Below are positions 1-6,807 of a stretch of DNA of 7,410 nt, in pieces (the stretch's first letter is position 1; every line of letters begins with the position of its first letter). This DNA is from Mariprofundus sp. (GTDB lineage Bacteria > Pseudomonadota > Zetaproteobacteria > Mariprofundales > Mariprofundaceae): NCBI GenBank assembly GCA_030951065.1, contig JAUZQH010000144.1, forward strand, positions 1 through 7,410, read 5' to 3'. A model generated the notes under the pieces. It was given only the letters and a program-made list of their open reading frames with translations. It was not told the DNA's origin and ran no database searches. The position numbers were made by a program, and so were the translations under genes.

Positions 1-651
1 GGGTTCGTACTGGCTCCCTATGTTACCATTCCGGTTACTGTACTCAAATACGTGGATGAGCGCGCTCAACTACTCAGCGCATCGGATATGCGCGATGAAT
101 TGTCACTGGATCCTTATATCTTTACACGCGAAGCCTGGCGGCAACGACGTGAATATCTGATCTACGATGGCAAGCCGCCGACACCGGTAAGTCAGGATGA
201 CGGCTTTGAAGAGGAGGACTTCGAAGAAGATACTTTTGATAGCGAACCCACCCAACCGAAAACCAGAATCCATCTGGACAGCACGCCCCCGGATGAAACC
301 CCTGCATCCGATTCGGCACCTGCCCCCCAGGCTGCACAAATCCAGTCGCAATCCGATACCACTGCTACGCCACTTGCGTCCAAACCGGTCAGTGCACAGC
401 GAAAATATGTGATTTTTCTGTCATCCCACTATTCCGAAGCTGAAGCTGCAGCAGAACAGGGACATATTGCAAAACTGGGCGTTCACAGTGATATCTATCC
501 AGTGACACTGGATCATCGGAAATGGTACCGCCTGCGTGCAGGCAGTTATGCCAGCAAGGCAGAAGCAACGGCTGAAATGAACAGGCTCAAAACCCTCACA
601 GGCCTGACCGGCGCATGGTTGGAAATCAGCAACGTCAGAGACAAGGAATAA
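1..651 (+). CDS. SPOR-domain protein, 5' end cut off by the window
   Basis: The reading frame is open from base 1, so the gene starts upstream; 216 codons are visible. The first visible residues (GFVLAPYVTIPVTVLKYV) are hydrophobic and may be the end of a membrane-linked segment. A GTG at 52 is a possible start but has no ribosome-binding site. Residues about 18-60 are mixed and charged. Residues about 65-80 are very acidic (EEEDFEED). A Pro/Ala/Ser/Gln-rich stretch to about 130 looks disordered. Residues about 135-212 (KYVIFLSSHYSEAEAAAEQ then WYRLRAGSYASKAEATAEM) match a SPOR domain: the VIFLSSHYSEAEA strand-helix start, and the WYRLRAGSYASKAEA second repeat typical of the RNP-like fold. 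SPOR domains bind denuded septal peptidoglycan in the periplasm. The C-terminal SPOR after a long low-complexity linker resembles DedD/FtsN-type proteins, but there is too little sequence to name a gene. The function of the N-terminal part is not recognised. The gene ends in TAA, converging on aroC. Confidence 0.82.
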   Translation, partial: GFVLAPYVTIPVTVLKYVDERAQLLSASDMRDELSLDPYIFTREAWRQRREYLIYDGKPPTPVSQDDGFEEEDFEEDTFDSEPTQPKTRIHLDSTPPDETPASDSAPAPQAAQIQSQSDTTATPLASKPVSAQRKYVIFLSSHYSEAEAAAEQGHIAKLGVHSDIYPVTLDHRKWYRLRAGSYASKAEATAEMNRLKTLTGLTGAWLEISNVRDKE

Positions 652-701
652 TGTGAAGGATCAGCAGTAAAACGACGGCCCCTCACGCACTCCATTTAAA
701 T

Positions 702-1763
702 TTATAAACGACTGGCGCGATGCCTCAACAGATGGTCAGCCAGTACCAGTGCCAGCATGGCTTCGGCAATGGGCACAGCGCGGATACCGACACAGGGATC
801 ATGGCGTCCCTTGGTAATAATCTCGGTTTCATCACCATGGATATCGATGGTCGGGCGCGATTTAAGAATAGACGAGGTAGGCTTCAACATCATACGGGCG
901 CGAATGGTATCGCCATTTGAAATACCACCGAGGATGCCGCCGGCATGATTACTCTGAAAACCATCAGCACGTATGGCATCACCGAATTCGGAACCTCTGG
1001 ACTCGACACAGGCAAAGCCATCGCCGATCTCGACTGCCTTGGCGGCGGGGATATTCATCAGTGCCTTGGCAATATCGGCATCAAGCCGGTCAAACACCGG
1101 TTCTCCCAGGCCCGGAATCATACCATGTGCTTCGACACAAACAGCCGCACCGATGGAATCACCATCTTTGCGTAACTTGTCCATAAATCCAGCCATCTCG
1201 ATGGCAGCTTCCGCATCCGGACAGAAAAACGGATTATTGCTGATTTCACCAACATCGAATCGGGCAGCATCGATTTTGATCGGACCAATCTGATCCACCC
1301 ACCCCAGCACTGAAATGCCTGATTCAGATAACAGCTTTTTGGCAATCCCGCCAGCTGCCACACGCATGGCGGTTTCACGCGCCGAAGACCGTCCACCACC
1401 GCGATAATCGCGCAGGCCGTACTTTTCAAAATAGGTAAAATCAGCATGCCCGGGACGGAATTTATCCTTGATGTCAGAATAATCCTTGCTGCGCTGATCG
1501 GTGTTGCGAATCAATAAACCAATCGGACACCCTGTAGTAACCCCTTCAAAAACACCGGAAAGGATTTCCACTTCATCGGCTTCCCGACGCTGGGTCGTAT
1601 ATTTTGACTGGCCGGGCCTGCGCCGATCAAGATCGGGTTGAAGGTCAGCTTCACTTAAAGACAACCCGGCCGGACACCCTTCAACAACCGCGACCAGTGC
1701 CGCACCATGCGATTCGCCGGCTGTGCTCAGACGGAAAATCTGCCCGCAACTCGAACCTGACAT
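702..1763 (-). CDS. aroC: Chorismate synthase
   Basis: Converts 5-enolpyruvylshikimate-3-phosphate to chorismate, the last common step of aromatic amino acid, folate and quinone synthesis. It is a cytosolic homotetramer that needs reduced FMN. The 353-residue product is full length (E. coli AroC is about 361). Diagnostic stretches are GESHG (residues 16-20), [18 protein letters not shown] (44-61), [10 protein letters not shown] (102-111), [19 protein letters not shown] (120-138), [12 protein letters not shown] (271-282) and [18 protein letters not shown] (319-336). The two invariant histidines of the family are H19 and H106, and the RHD aspartate is D322. The start is ATG, preceded by a good GAGGGG Shine-Dalgarno site about 9 bases upstream that directly follows the fabI stop. 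The 14-bp gap implies one transcript with fabI. No residue is missing and nothing suggests transfer. Confidence 0.98.
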   Translation of the reverse strand: MSGSSCGQIFRLSTAGESHGAALVAVVEGCPAGLSLSEADLQPDLDRRRPGQSKYTTQRREADEVEILSGVFEGVTTGCPIGLLIRNTDQRSKDYSDIKDKFRPGHADFTYFEKYGLRDYRGGGRSSARETAMRVAAGGIAKKLLSESGISVLGWVDQIGPIKIDAARFDVGEISNNPFFCPDAEAAIEMAGFMDKLRKDGDSIGAAVCVEAHGMIPGLGEPVFDRLDADIAKALMNIPAAKAVEIGDGFACVESRGSEFGDAIRADGFQSNHAGGILGGISNGDTIRARMMLKPTSSILKSRPTIDIHGDETEIITKGRHDPCVGIRAVPIAEAMLALVLADHLLRHRASRL

Positions 1764-1780
1764 CAGTGGATTCCCCTCTA
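1764..1780 (-). promoter_or_regulatory. aroC ribosome-binding site abutting the fabI stop
   Basis: On the minus strand the fabI stop TAG is followed at once by AGGGGAATCCACTG and then the aroC ATG. The purine-rich AGAGGGGAA overlaps the end of the stop codon. Ribosomes finishing fabI would sit on the aroC initiation region, so the two genes are probably translationally coupled (inference). Confidence 0.7.
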
Positions 1781-2563
1781 ATCCGAAACGCCCGGATCGC
1801 CGGCGCCAACATGGAATCCGGCATCGACATAATGGACTTCCCCGCTCACCCCTGAAGCCAGATCGGAAAGCAGATATACACAGGTGTTACCCACCTCCTC
1901 CTGCGTCACATTGCGTTTGAGCATGGCACCACGTGCACTTTTCTCCATCAATTTTCGGAAATCGCCCACAGCAGATGCAGCCAGTGTCCTGATCGGGCCT
2001 GCTGACACCGAGTTTACGCGAATACCACGCTCACCGAGATCCTGAGCCAGGTATCGGGTTGATGCCTCCAGAGCCGCCTTGGCCACTCCCATAACACCAT
2101 AACCGGGTATCGCACGTTCTCCGCCCAGATAGGTCATGGTAACCAAACTGCCGCCCTCTTTCATCATCGGTGCAGCGCGCTGAGCGCATGCAATAAAGGA
2201 ATATGCAGAGATATCCAGAGCCAGATGAAAGTCCTCACGCGAAGTATTCGCAAATCCATCGCGCAGCGCATCTTTATTGGCAAAGGCAATGGAATGAACA
2301 ATGAAATCGAGTTCCCCCCACTGCTCTTTTACCTTTGCAAAAAAAGCATCCATACTGGCTTCATCCGATACATTCATCGGCGCAATGATTTCAGCATCCA
2401 GGCTCTCGGCCAATGGTCGAACCCGTTTTTCCATCTGATCACCGAGATAATTAAAACCCAGCGTTGCACCTTCACGCCGTGCTGCTCTGGCAACACCCCA
2501 GGCAATTGATTTGTTATTGGCTACGCCAAGAATTAGACCTTTTTTACCTTTCAGAATTCCCAC
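1778..2563 (-). CDS. fabI: Enoyl-[acyl-carrier-protein] reductase (NADH), FabI type
   Basis: Reduces trans-2-enoyl-ACP to acyl-ACP with NAD(P)H in the last step of each type II fatty acid elongation cycle; cytosolic tetramer and target of triclosan and diazaborines. The 261-residue product has the usual FabI length. It is an SDR with the FabI-specific nucleotide loop [11 protein letters not shown] (13-23), HSIAFAN (90-96), DISAYSF (117-123), [10 protein letters not shown] (144-153), the catalytic Y-x6-K as Y155 and K162 (YGVMGVAK), a second active-site tyrosine Y145, and [11 protein letters not shown] (187-197), then [12 protein letters not shown] near the C-terminus. The start is GTG at 2563, with a GGGAG Shine-Dalgarno 6-7 bases upstream; the product begins [13 protein letters not shown], as FabI proteins normally do. 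It is followed by aroC after 14 bp. The residue equivalent to E. coli G93 is Ala93, as in S. aureus FabI, so it is not a sign of resistance. Confidence 0.98.
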   Translation of the reverse strand: MGILKGKKGLILGVANNKSIAWGVARAARREGATLGFNYLGDQMEKRVRPLAESLDAEIIAPMNVSDEASMDAFFAKVKEQWGELDFIVHSIAFANKDALRDGFANTSREDFHLALDISAYSFIACAQRAAPMMKEGGSLVTMTYLGGERAIPGYGVMGVAKAALEASTRYLAQDLGERGIRVNSVSAGPIRTLAASAVGDFRKLMEKSARGAMLKRNVTQEEVGNTCVYLLSDLASGVSGEVHYVDAGFHVGAGDPGVSD

Positions 2564-2581
2564 ACCTAGCTCCCTGTGTTA
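2564..2581 (-). promoter_or_regulatory. fabI ribosome-binding site deciding a GTG start
   Basis: On the minus strand the sequence reads AACACAGGGAGCTAGGT and then GTG. GGGAG lies 6-7 bases before the GTG, which supports this non-ATG start. No ATG in the frame would give the conserved FabI N-terminus. Confidence 0.7.
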
Positions 2582-2614
2582 TTCGTTGCCGCCAACAATA
2601 TCAGCAGCCTTTCA

Positions 2615-2637
2615 AAAGCGCACGCACATGACGCTTT
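2615..2637 (-). terminator. Weak hairpin between the metallopeptidase gene and fabI
   Basis: On the minus strand AAAGCG and CGCTTT form perfect 6-bp arms around an 11-base loop, and the 3' arm ends in TTTT. It lies in the 94-bp gap after the metallopeptidase stop. The stem is short, the loop large and the U-run only four, so at best it is a partial terminator. I could not find a convincing sigma-70 promoter for fabI in the rest of this gap. Confidence 0.25.
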
Positions 2638-2657
2638 CATCATCTATATACCGGCAT

Positions 2658-3134
2658 CTACTCAACATTGTGATGGCCGGTAAGCTGCTCAATCCTGGCC
2701 ATTTCCGCATCCGAAAAACCGAAATAGTGTCCGATCTCATGCATCAGTACCTCGGCAATACATTGATCCGGGCTTTGACCGGAATCCCTGCAGACAGCCA
2801 GAATCGGCCGACGATACAGATAAATCATATCAGGCAGTGCACCTGAATCACTTGTACTGCGTTCAATAAGGGATACCCCTTCATAAAGCCCAAGCAGATC
2901 ATACGGTGAATCAACATGCATCTTCCGCAACACATCATCGTCTGCAAACTCTTCTGTTACAACCACAACATTTTCCATCGCCAGTCGAAACCTGTCAGGT
3001 AATACATTCAATGCCTTCTCAGCAGTCAAACGGAATTCTTCTGCATTCATCATGCCTATTGTAGCCATTGCATGCGATTCATCACAATCATGTTTTTCAA
3101 AATCACCATGGCGTTTCCTCAATCGGATAGACAT
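2658..3134 (-). CDS. Small zincin-like metallopeptidase (MpN / DUF1025 family)
   Basis: Carries the zinc-protease signature HEIGHYFGFSD, with H-E-x-x-H and the downstream Gly and Asp of the HExxHxxGxxD type. Before it come LLGLYEGVSLIER and LPDMIYLYRRPIL, which are typical of the PF06262 minimal gluzincin-like family. The family is widespread, usually about 115-145 residues, cytosolic, and its substrate is unknown. The domain begins at MNAEEFRLTAEKALNVLPDRF. The start is uncertain: ATG at 3134 (158 residues) has GGGGA four bases upstream. ATG at 3050 (130 residues) fits the usual family length but has only a weak AGG. GTG at 3149 has only a distant GGAG. I chose 3134 for its ribosome-binding site; the extra 28 residues are basic and match nothing I recognise. 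It is divergent from pdxB and 94 bp upstream of fabI on the same strand, so it may share a transcript with fabI-aroC. Confidence 0.88.
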   Translation of the reverse strand: MSIRLRKRHGDFEKHDCDESHAMATIGMMNAEEFRLTAEKALNVLPDRFRLAMENVVVVTEEFADDDVLRKMHVDSPYDLLGLYEGVSLIERSTSDSGALPDMIYLYRRPILAVCRDSGQSPDQCIAEVLMHEIGHYFGFSDAEMARIEQLTGHHNVE

Positions 3135-3217
3135 CCATTCCCCGATCACTACTACAGGCAGGCTCCGGGTTTTAAATAATTCCTTGCTGCAATATCGTTA
3201 TTTGGCATCGTTAGCCA

Positions 3218-4399
3218 ATGTCTACAACGTTGAATATCATCGCGGATGCCCATATTTGGGGCGTGGAATCTGCTTTCTCGGCATTACCCGGATTTGATGT
3301 GAATTTACGCATTCTGGAGAACAGGTACATCACCAGAGAAACCGTTCACAATGCGGATATCCTGCTTACCCGTTCATCCACCCGGGTAAATGCCGACCTG
3401 CTACAAGGCTCATCTGTACGCTTTGCCGGCACTGCCACCATCGGTGATGATCATTACGATAAAACATGGTTGGATACCCATTCGATTGTATGGGCCAATG
3501 CTGCCGGGTCATCGACTGATTCTGTCATTGAATACATGATCACCGCCCTGCTTGATTTGCATATGCGCGGTCTGATCAGTATTCCGGATACCTGCATCGG
3601 CATCATCGGCGTGGGGCGCATCGGCAGCAAGCTGGCATATATATGCAAAAATCTGGGCATGACGGTGCTGTGCAATGATCCACCCAGAGCCAGAATGGAA
3701 GGTGGAGATACTTTCTGCTCGCTTGAGCAGCTTCTGGAACAGGCAGATATACTCACATTGCATACACCCTTGCTGCATAAGGGCGTGGATTGCACCGTCC
3801 ATCTGCTTGGGCGCGACCAACTGGCCCGATTCAAAGGCAAAGGCATAATCAATGCAGGACGCGGTGCCTGCGTTGACAACGCCGCATTGTGCAACTGGCT
3901 TGATGGCAAACCGGACAGATTTGCAGTACTCGATTGTTGGGAGAATGAACCCACGCCCATGCTCCGGCTGCTGAATCATCCCGGGGTAGTCATTGCCACA
4001 CCGCATATTGCCGGTCACTCGGTTGAAGGAAAGGCTGCCAACACAGCCTTCATCTACCATGCCCTGTGCAAGTTTCTGGGTATCAGTCCAGTATGGGATA
4101 TGGCTCACGACCTGCCGAAAATACCGGCCGCTGTCGAAATCATGGCAGGCGAAACGCGATGGCATACCCTGCACGCGGCAGTCACGGCCTTGTATCCGAT
4201 TAACGACGACCATCAGGCTATGCGTTCATGGGGCCGTTGCCCGGATTCTGAGCTGGCCAAATTATTCACCGGCTACCGCCGCCAATATCCTGAACGGCGT
4301 GGCTGGCAGCATGCACCCGTATATTTCACACATGCCGATGTAGATGTGCTAAAGCTGGCACAAGCCATTGGTATCAACACAAAGCCTGTTAGCACCTGA
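3218..4399 (+). CDS. pdxB: Erythronate-4-phosphate dehydrogenase (PdxB), divergent
   Basis: Oxidises 4-phospho-D-erythronate to 2-oxo-3-hydroxy-4-phosphobutanoate, the second step of the DXP-dependent route to pyridoxal 5'-phosphate; cytosolic D-2-hydroxyacid dehydrogenase. Its 393 residues compare with about 378 in E. coli. Visible are ADILLTRSSTRVNADLL (46-62), RFAGTATIGDDHYD (68-81), the Rossmann loop GVGRIG (131-136), NDPPRA (153-158), DILTLHTPLLHKG (177-189), the catalytic Arg region INAGRGACVDN (R215), DCWENEP (acid at 242/244) and the catalytic His in TPHIAGHSVEGKA (H263). The C-terminal YRRQYPERRGW (353-363) matches the PdxB-specific dimerisation domain and separates it from SerA-like enzymes. 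ATG 3218 is the first possible start, because TAG lies in frame two codons upstream; no Shine-Dalgarno is visible. Two usually conserved blocks differ: DENIP near the N-terminus is DAHIW, and the loop usually PGCNAxxVVEY is AGSSTDSVIEY. PdxB is still the best call. Confidence 0.88.
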   Translation: MSTTLNIIADAHIWGVESAFSALPGFDVNLRILENRYITRETVHNADILLTRSSTRVNADLLQGSSVRFAGTATIGDDHYDKTWLDTHSIVWANAAGSSTDSVIEYMITALLDLHMRGLISIPDTCIGIIGVGRIGSKLAYICKNLGMTVLCNDPPRARMEGGDTFCSLEQLLEQADILTLHTPLLHKGVDCTVHLLGRDQLARFKGKGIINAGRGACVDNAALCNWLDGKPDRFAVLDCWENEPTPMLRLLNHPGVVIATPHIAGHSVEGKAANTAFIYHALCKFLGISPVWDMAHDLPKIPAAVEIMAGETRWHTLHAAVTALYPINDDHQAMRSWGRCPDSELAKLFTGYRRQYPERRGWQHAPVYFTHADVDVLKLAQAIGINTKPVST

Positions 4400-4508
4400 T
4401 TGAAGTGACCGCCCAAACAATACGGTTCATGAAATAAAATATATCATGTACTCTTCCATCATAAGGGGTGGGGGCAACAAAGTTTCTGCAATATGTATAA
4501 ATATACGA

Positions 4509-4525
4509 GGGGGAGGGAAAAGGAT
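4509..4525 (+). promoter_or_regulatory. Strong ribosome-binding site selecting a TTG start
   Basis: GGGGGAGGG at 4509-4517, followed by AAAAGGA, lies 8-9 bases before TTG 4526, at ideal spacing. The upstream in-frame ATG at 4493 has no purine-rich site at -5 to -12, and the residues it would add (MYKYTRGREKD) are largely a translation of this ribosome-binding site. Confidence 0.55.
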
Positions 4526-6703
4526 TTGAAACAATCCAAAATTCTTATTGTTGATGACCAGGCCGTCATACGAGAAGCATATAGCCAAATACTGGAAAGC
4601 GCCGGGTTTCTGGTTTGCACTGCTGATTGCTACGATCAGGCCATAACCCTGTTAGATCCTTCCATTGAGCTTGCCCTGATTGATATCCAACTTCCCGGAC
4701 AGTCCGGACTGGATATTCTTACCTGCATCCGAACAGAATATCCGGATTGTCCTGTCATGATGATGTCCAGCCACGCCGACAAGGAAAATACCATTGAAGC
4801 TTTGCGTCAGGGAGCCGTGGACTTCCTTGAAAAACCGGTCAATCCTCATGCACTGGTACACAGCATTAAACACTGGCTGGATTTCAGGTCTCTTCAACAG
4901 GAAAACCAGCGGCTCCAGGATTTCGAGGCTGTACATCGGCGACTAAAGCAAAATAAAGCGCAGATTCGTGTGGCGAATGACCGCTTGAACTTCCTTTTAA
5001 AATCCACTGCAGCCGTCATTTATGCCTCGGATATAACAGATCAATATACCATCACATATATCAGCGAGAATATAAAACGCTTATGCGGTTTTGCTGCAAA
5101 AGCCTTTATCGATGACCCGGCTTTCCGTATGAAATGTGTTCACCCTGATGACCTTGAACGTGTCCGGTATGGACTGGAGCATGGCCTGAAACAGGGAAGC
5201 AGCTCCTTTGAGTATCGCATTCAGCATAAAGATGGACACTATTTCTGGGTCGGCGATGAAGTCAGATTGGAAAAGAATGCCTCTGGAAAGCATGAGTTGC
5301 TTGGCTTCATCACAGATATTACCAAACGCAAAGAGATTGAAGAACGGCTGGAGAAGCTATCTTACTACGACACACTCACGGAGCTTCCTAACCGGCGACT
5401 GTTCAGCGATCGGGTCGAGCAGGCGCTTGAACTGGCCAAACGTGAAAAACACCCCCTGGCTCTTCTTTTTCTGGATATCGACCGTTTCAAATCGATCAAC
5501 GACAGTATGGGACATGCTTGCGGCGATCAGGTGTTAAAAGAGTCTGCCAGACGTCTTTCCACCCTGCTTCGCAGCTCTGATTCGTCAGCACGCATGGGTG
5601 GTGATGAATTTGCCGTACTGCTGCCGGAAAGCGATTCAAATAATGCCCTGCGCGTGGCGAAAAAGATTAGCGAGGAGCTTCAGAAACCGCATCTCCTGAA
5701 TGAGCAGAAAATCGCTTTAGGCGTCAGTGTCGGTATCGCCATCTTTCCTGAAGATGGCGATAGTCCAGCCAGGCTGCTTATGCATGCGGACACCGCCATG
5801 TACCATGCAAAAAAGAATTCATCCCATATTCATTACTACTCCAGCAACATGGAAGAAGAATCAAGAAACCAGCTCAGAATGGAGCAGGATCTGGCCACAG
5901 CATCGGATGAAAACCAGCTGAAACTTTATTTCCAGAGCCAGCACGGAATATCAAAAGACAGTAAAACCAGCCCATTCCCGCTTTATTATCAAACCAAAAG
6001 TCAACTGAATGACAGCAACATTATTGGTGTTGAGAGTCTGATTCGCTGGCATCACCCGGAATTTGGCTTCATTTCCCCGGCTGCGTTTATTCCGCTAGCT
6101 GAGAAAACCGGTCTGATTCGCCCCATTACGCATTGGGTACTGGCCGAGGCAGGCCGACAAGCCATAGCATGGGAAAAGTCCGGCATACGACCGGGAAAAA
6201 TTGCCGTCAATGTTTCGGCGGTACAGCTGATGCAACAAGGCCTGGCAGAAGAAATTCTCTCCCATATCAGAGAAACAGGTGCAAAACCGGAATGGATTGA
6301 AATCGAAGTCACCGAAACTGCCGCTATGCGGGATCCAAAACTTGCCATTTCTATCATGCGGCAACTGGTAGAGTCTGGCATCTCCATTGCCATTGATGAT
6401 TTTGGCACCGGCTACTCCTCGCTGGCCTATCTCAAGCGCTTGCCAGCCGAATGGCTGAAGATTGACCTTACATTTATTCGTGGTTTGCCGGATGATACCG
6501 AGGATGCAGCTATCGTATGCTCTACCATCGCCATGGCACATGCTCTGGGCATGCGAACGATTGCCGAGGGCGTAGAAACGGAAGCGCAGCTTCAGTTTTT
6601 GAAGAATGAGGGTTGTGATGCTGTGCAGGGTTACCTGTTCAGCAAGCCGATGCCGGCGGATGAGGCAACCGAATACATCACACGCAATATCCAATCAAGG
6701 TAA
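4526..6703 (+). CDS. Response regulator with PAS, GGDEF and EAL domains (c-di-GMP synthesis and breakdown)
   Basis: Numbering is from ATG 4493 (736 residues). I favour TTG 4526 (725 residues), because it has the strong ribosome-binding site and gives the typical REC opening KQSKILIVDD. REC is residues 14-130: acid pair D21/D22, phosphoacceptor D64, S92/S93 and K114. A coiled-coil linker follows (about 131-165). PAS is about 165-277 (HKDGHYFWVGDEV, GFITDITKRK). GGDEF is about 285-450: DTLTELPNR, LDIDRFKSIND, intact GGDEF (369-373), and the inhibitory I-site RxxD (R360, D363) exactly five residues before it. EAL is about 460-730. It has ESL for EAL but keeps the metal and catalytic residues E514, N573, E605, E608, D635, D636, K656, E692 and Q712, spaced almost as in RocR. 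Both enzyme activities therefore look possible. There is no membrane segment, so it is cytosolic. No histidine kinase gene is present in the window, so it looks like an orphan regulator. The EAL domain starts with an extra strand copy. It lies upstream of orn on the same strand. Confidence 0.96.
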   Translation: MKQSKILIVDDQAVIREAYSQILESAGFLVCTADCYDQAITLLDPSIELALIDIQLPGQSGLDILTCIRTEYPDCPVMMMSSHADKENTIEALRQGAVDFLEKPVNPHALVHSIKHWLDFRSLQQENQRLQDFEAVHRRLKQNKAQIRVANDRLNFLLKSTAAVIYASDITDQYTITYISENIKRLCGFAAKAFIDDPAFRMKCVHPDDLERVRYGLEHGLKQGSSSFEYRIQHKDGHYFWVGDEVRLEKNASGKHELLGFITDITKRKEIEERLEKLSYYDTLTELPNRRLFSDRVEQALELAKREKHPLALLFLDIDRFKSINDSMGHACGDQVLKESARRLSTLLRSSDSSARMGGDEFAVLLPESDSNNALRVAKKISEELQKPHLLNEQKIALGVSVGIAIFPEDGDSPARLLMHADTAMYHAKKNSSHIHYYSSNMEEESRNQLRMEQDLATASDENQLKLYFQSQHGISKDSKTSPFPLYYQTKSQLNDSNIIGVESLIRWHHPEFGFISPAAFIPLAEKTGLIRPITHWVLAEAGRQAIAWEKSGIRPGKIAVNVSAVQLMQQGLAEEILSHIRETGAKPEWIEIEVTETAAMRDPKLAISIMRQLVESGISIAIDDFGTGYSSLAYLKRLPAEWLKIDLTFIRGLPDDTEDAAIVCSTIAMAHALGMRTIAEGVETEAQLQFLKNEGCDAVQGYLFSKPMPADEATEYITRNIQSR
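5924..6018 (+). repeat. Diverged tandem duplication inside the EAL coding region
   Basis: Residues 478-481 (LYFQ, after DENQLK) and residues 497-500 (LYYQ, after SPFP) both match the conserved first strand of EAL domains. Both begin CTTTAT in the DNA, at 5924 and 5981, an offset of 57. A second shared block is GACAGTAA (5957) and GACAGCAA (6011), an offset of 54. The upstream helix (MEQDLATASDENQ) is correctly spaced for copy 1, and GVESLIRW is correctly spaced for copy 2, so about 18-19 codons look inserted. The similarity is short and diverged, so chance remains possible. Confidence 0.4.
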
Positions 6704-6705
6704 CC

Positions 6706-6807
6706 ATGATGTTTTTCCCCTGTCCAGCCAGGCTACCACATTACACAGACACCAATATTTATCACAATAATGAAATTACTCAGATATCGTCTAGTATATG
6801 CGCATGA
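6706..6807 (+). CDS. Possible 33-codon micro-ORF linking the GGDEF-EAL gene to orn
   Basis: ATG 6706 lies two bases after the stop of the GGDEF-EAL gene, with AAGG at 6697-6700 five bases upstream. The frame runs 33 codons ([13 protein letters not shown]... to ...SSSICA) and its TGA at 6805-6807 overlaps the second orn ATG (6804-6806) as ATGA. orn has no Shine-Dalgarno of its own, so translation of this leader could deliver ribosomes to orn (inference). The peptide resembles nothing I know. An open frame of this length is not rare by chance, so treat it as a candidate. Confidence 0.3.
   Translation: MMFFPCPARLPHYTDTNIYHNNEITQISSSICA
6770..6797 (+). promoter_or_regulatory. Possible weak promoter just before orn
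   Basis: ATGAAA at 6770-6775 (4 of 6 matches to TTGACA), a 16-bp spacer, and TAGTAT at 6792-6797 (4 of 6 matches to TATAAT). Transcription would begin near 6804, at the second orn ATG, giving a leaderless message. Both boxes are weak. Confidence 0.25.

Noticed and set aside
652..701. Terminator between the converging SPOR gene and aroC
   Set aside because: Only GTGAAGG and CCCTCAC can pair, imperfectly and over a long loop, and there is no U-run in a suitable place.
2284..2286. Ala93 in FabI at the position of E. coli Gly93, where changes give triclosan or diazaborine resistance
   Set aside because: The natural, triclosan-sensitive S. aureus FabI has the same HSIAFAN sequence, so Ala here is ordinary.
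3150..3217. Promoters in the divergent metallopeptidase-pdxB gap
   Set aside because: The gap is AT-rich (TTTAAATAAT), but no pair of -35 and -10 boxes with acceptable spacing stands out on either strand.
3052..3297. Plus-strand 81-codon frame overlapping the metallopeptidase start and the pdxB start
   Set aside because: No ribosome-binding site and no recognisable protein; it overlaps two better supported genes.
3509..4213. Long antisense open frame (234 codons) opposite pdxB
   Set aside because: It lies wholly inside pdxB, has no ribosome-binding site or recognisable domain, and pdxB is clearly coding on the other strand.
4400..4492. c-di-GMP riboswitch upstream of the GGDEF-EAL gene
   Set aside because: I looked for the GEMM conserved blocks and stem layout and did not find them; only G-rich tracts and short inverted repeats (TTCATGAA, CATGA/TCATG) are present.
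6095..6694. 199-codon antisense frame opposite the EAL domain
   Set aside because: A shadow of the strongly conserved EAL coding sequence, with no motif or start signal.
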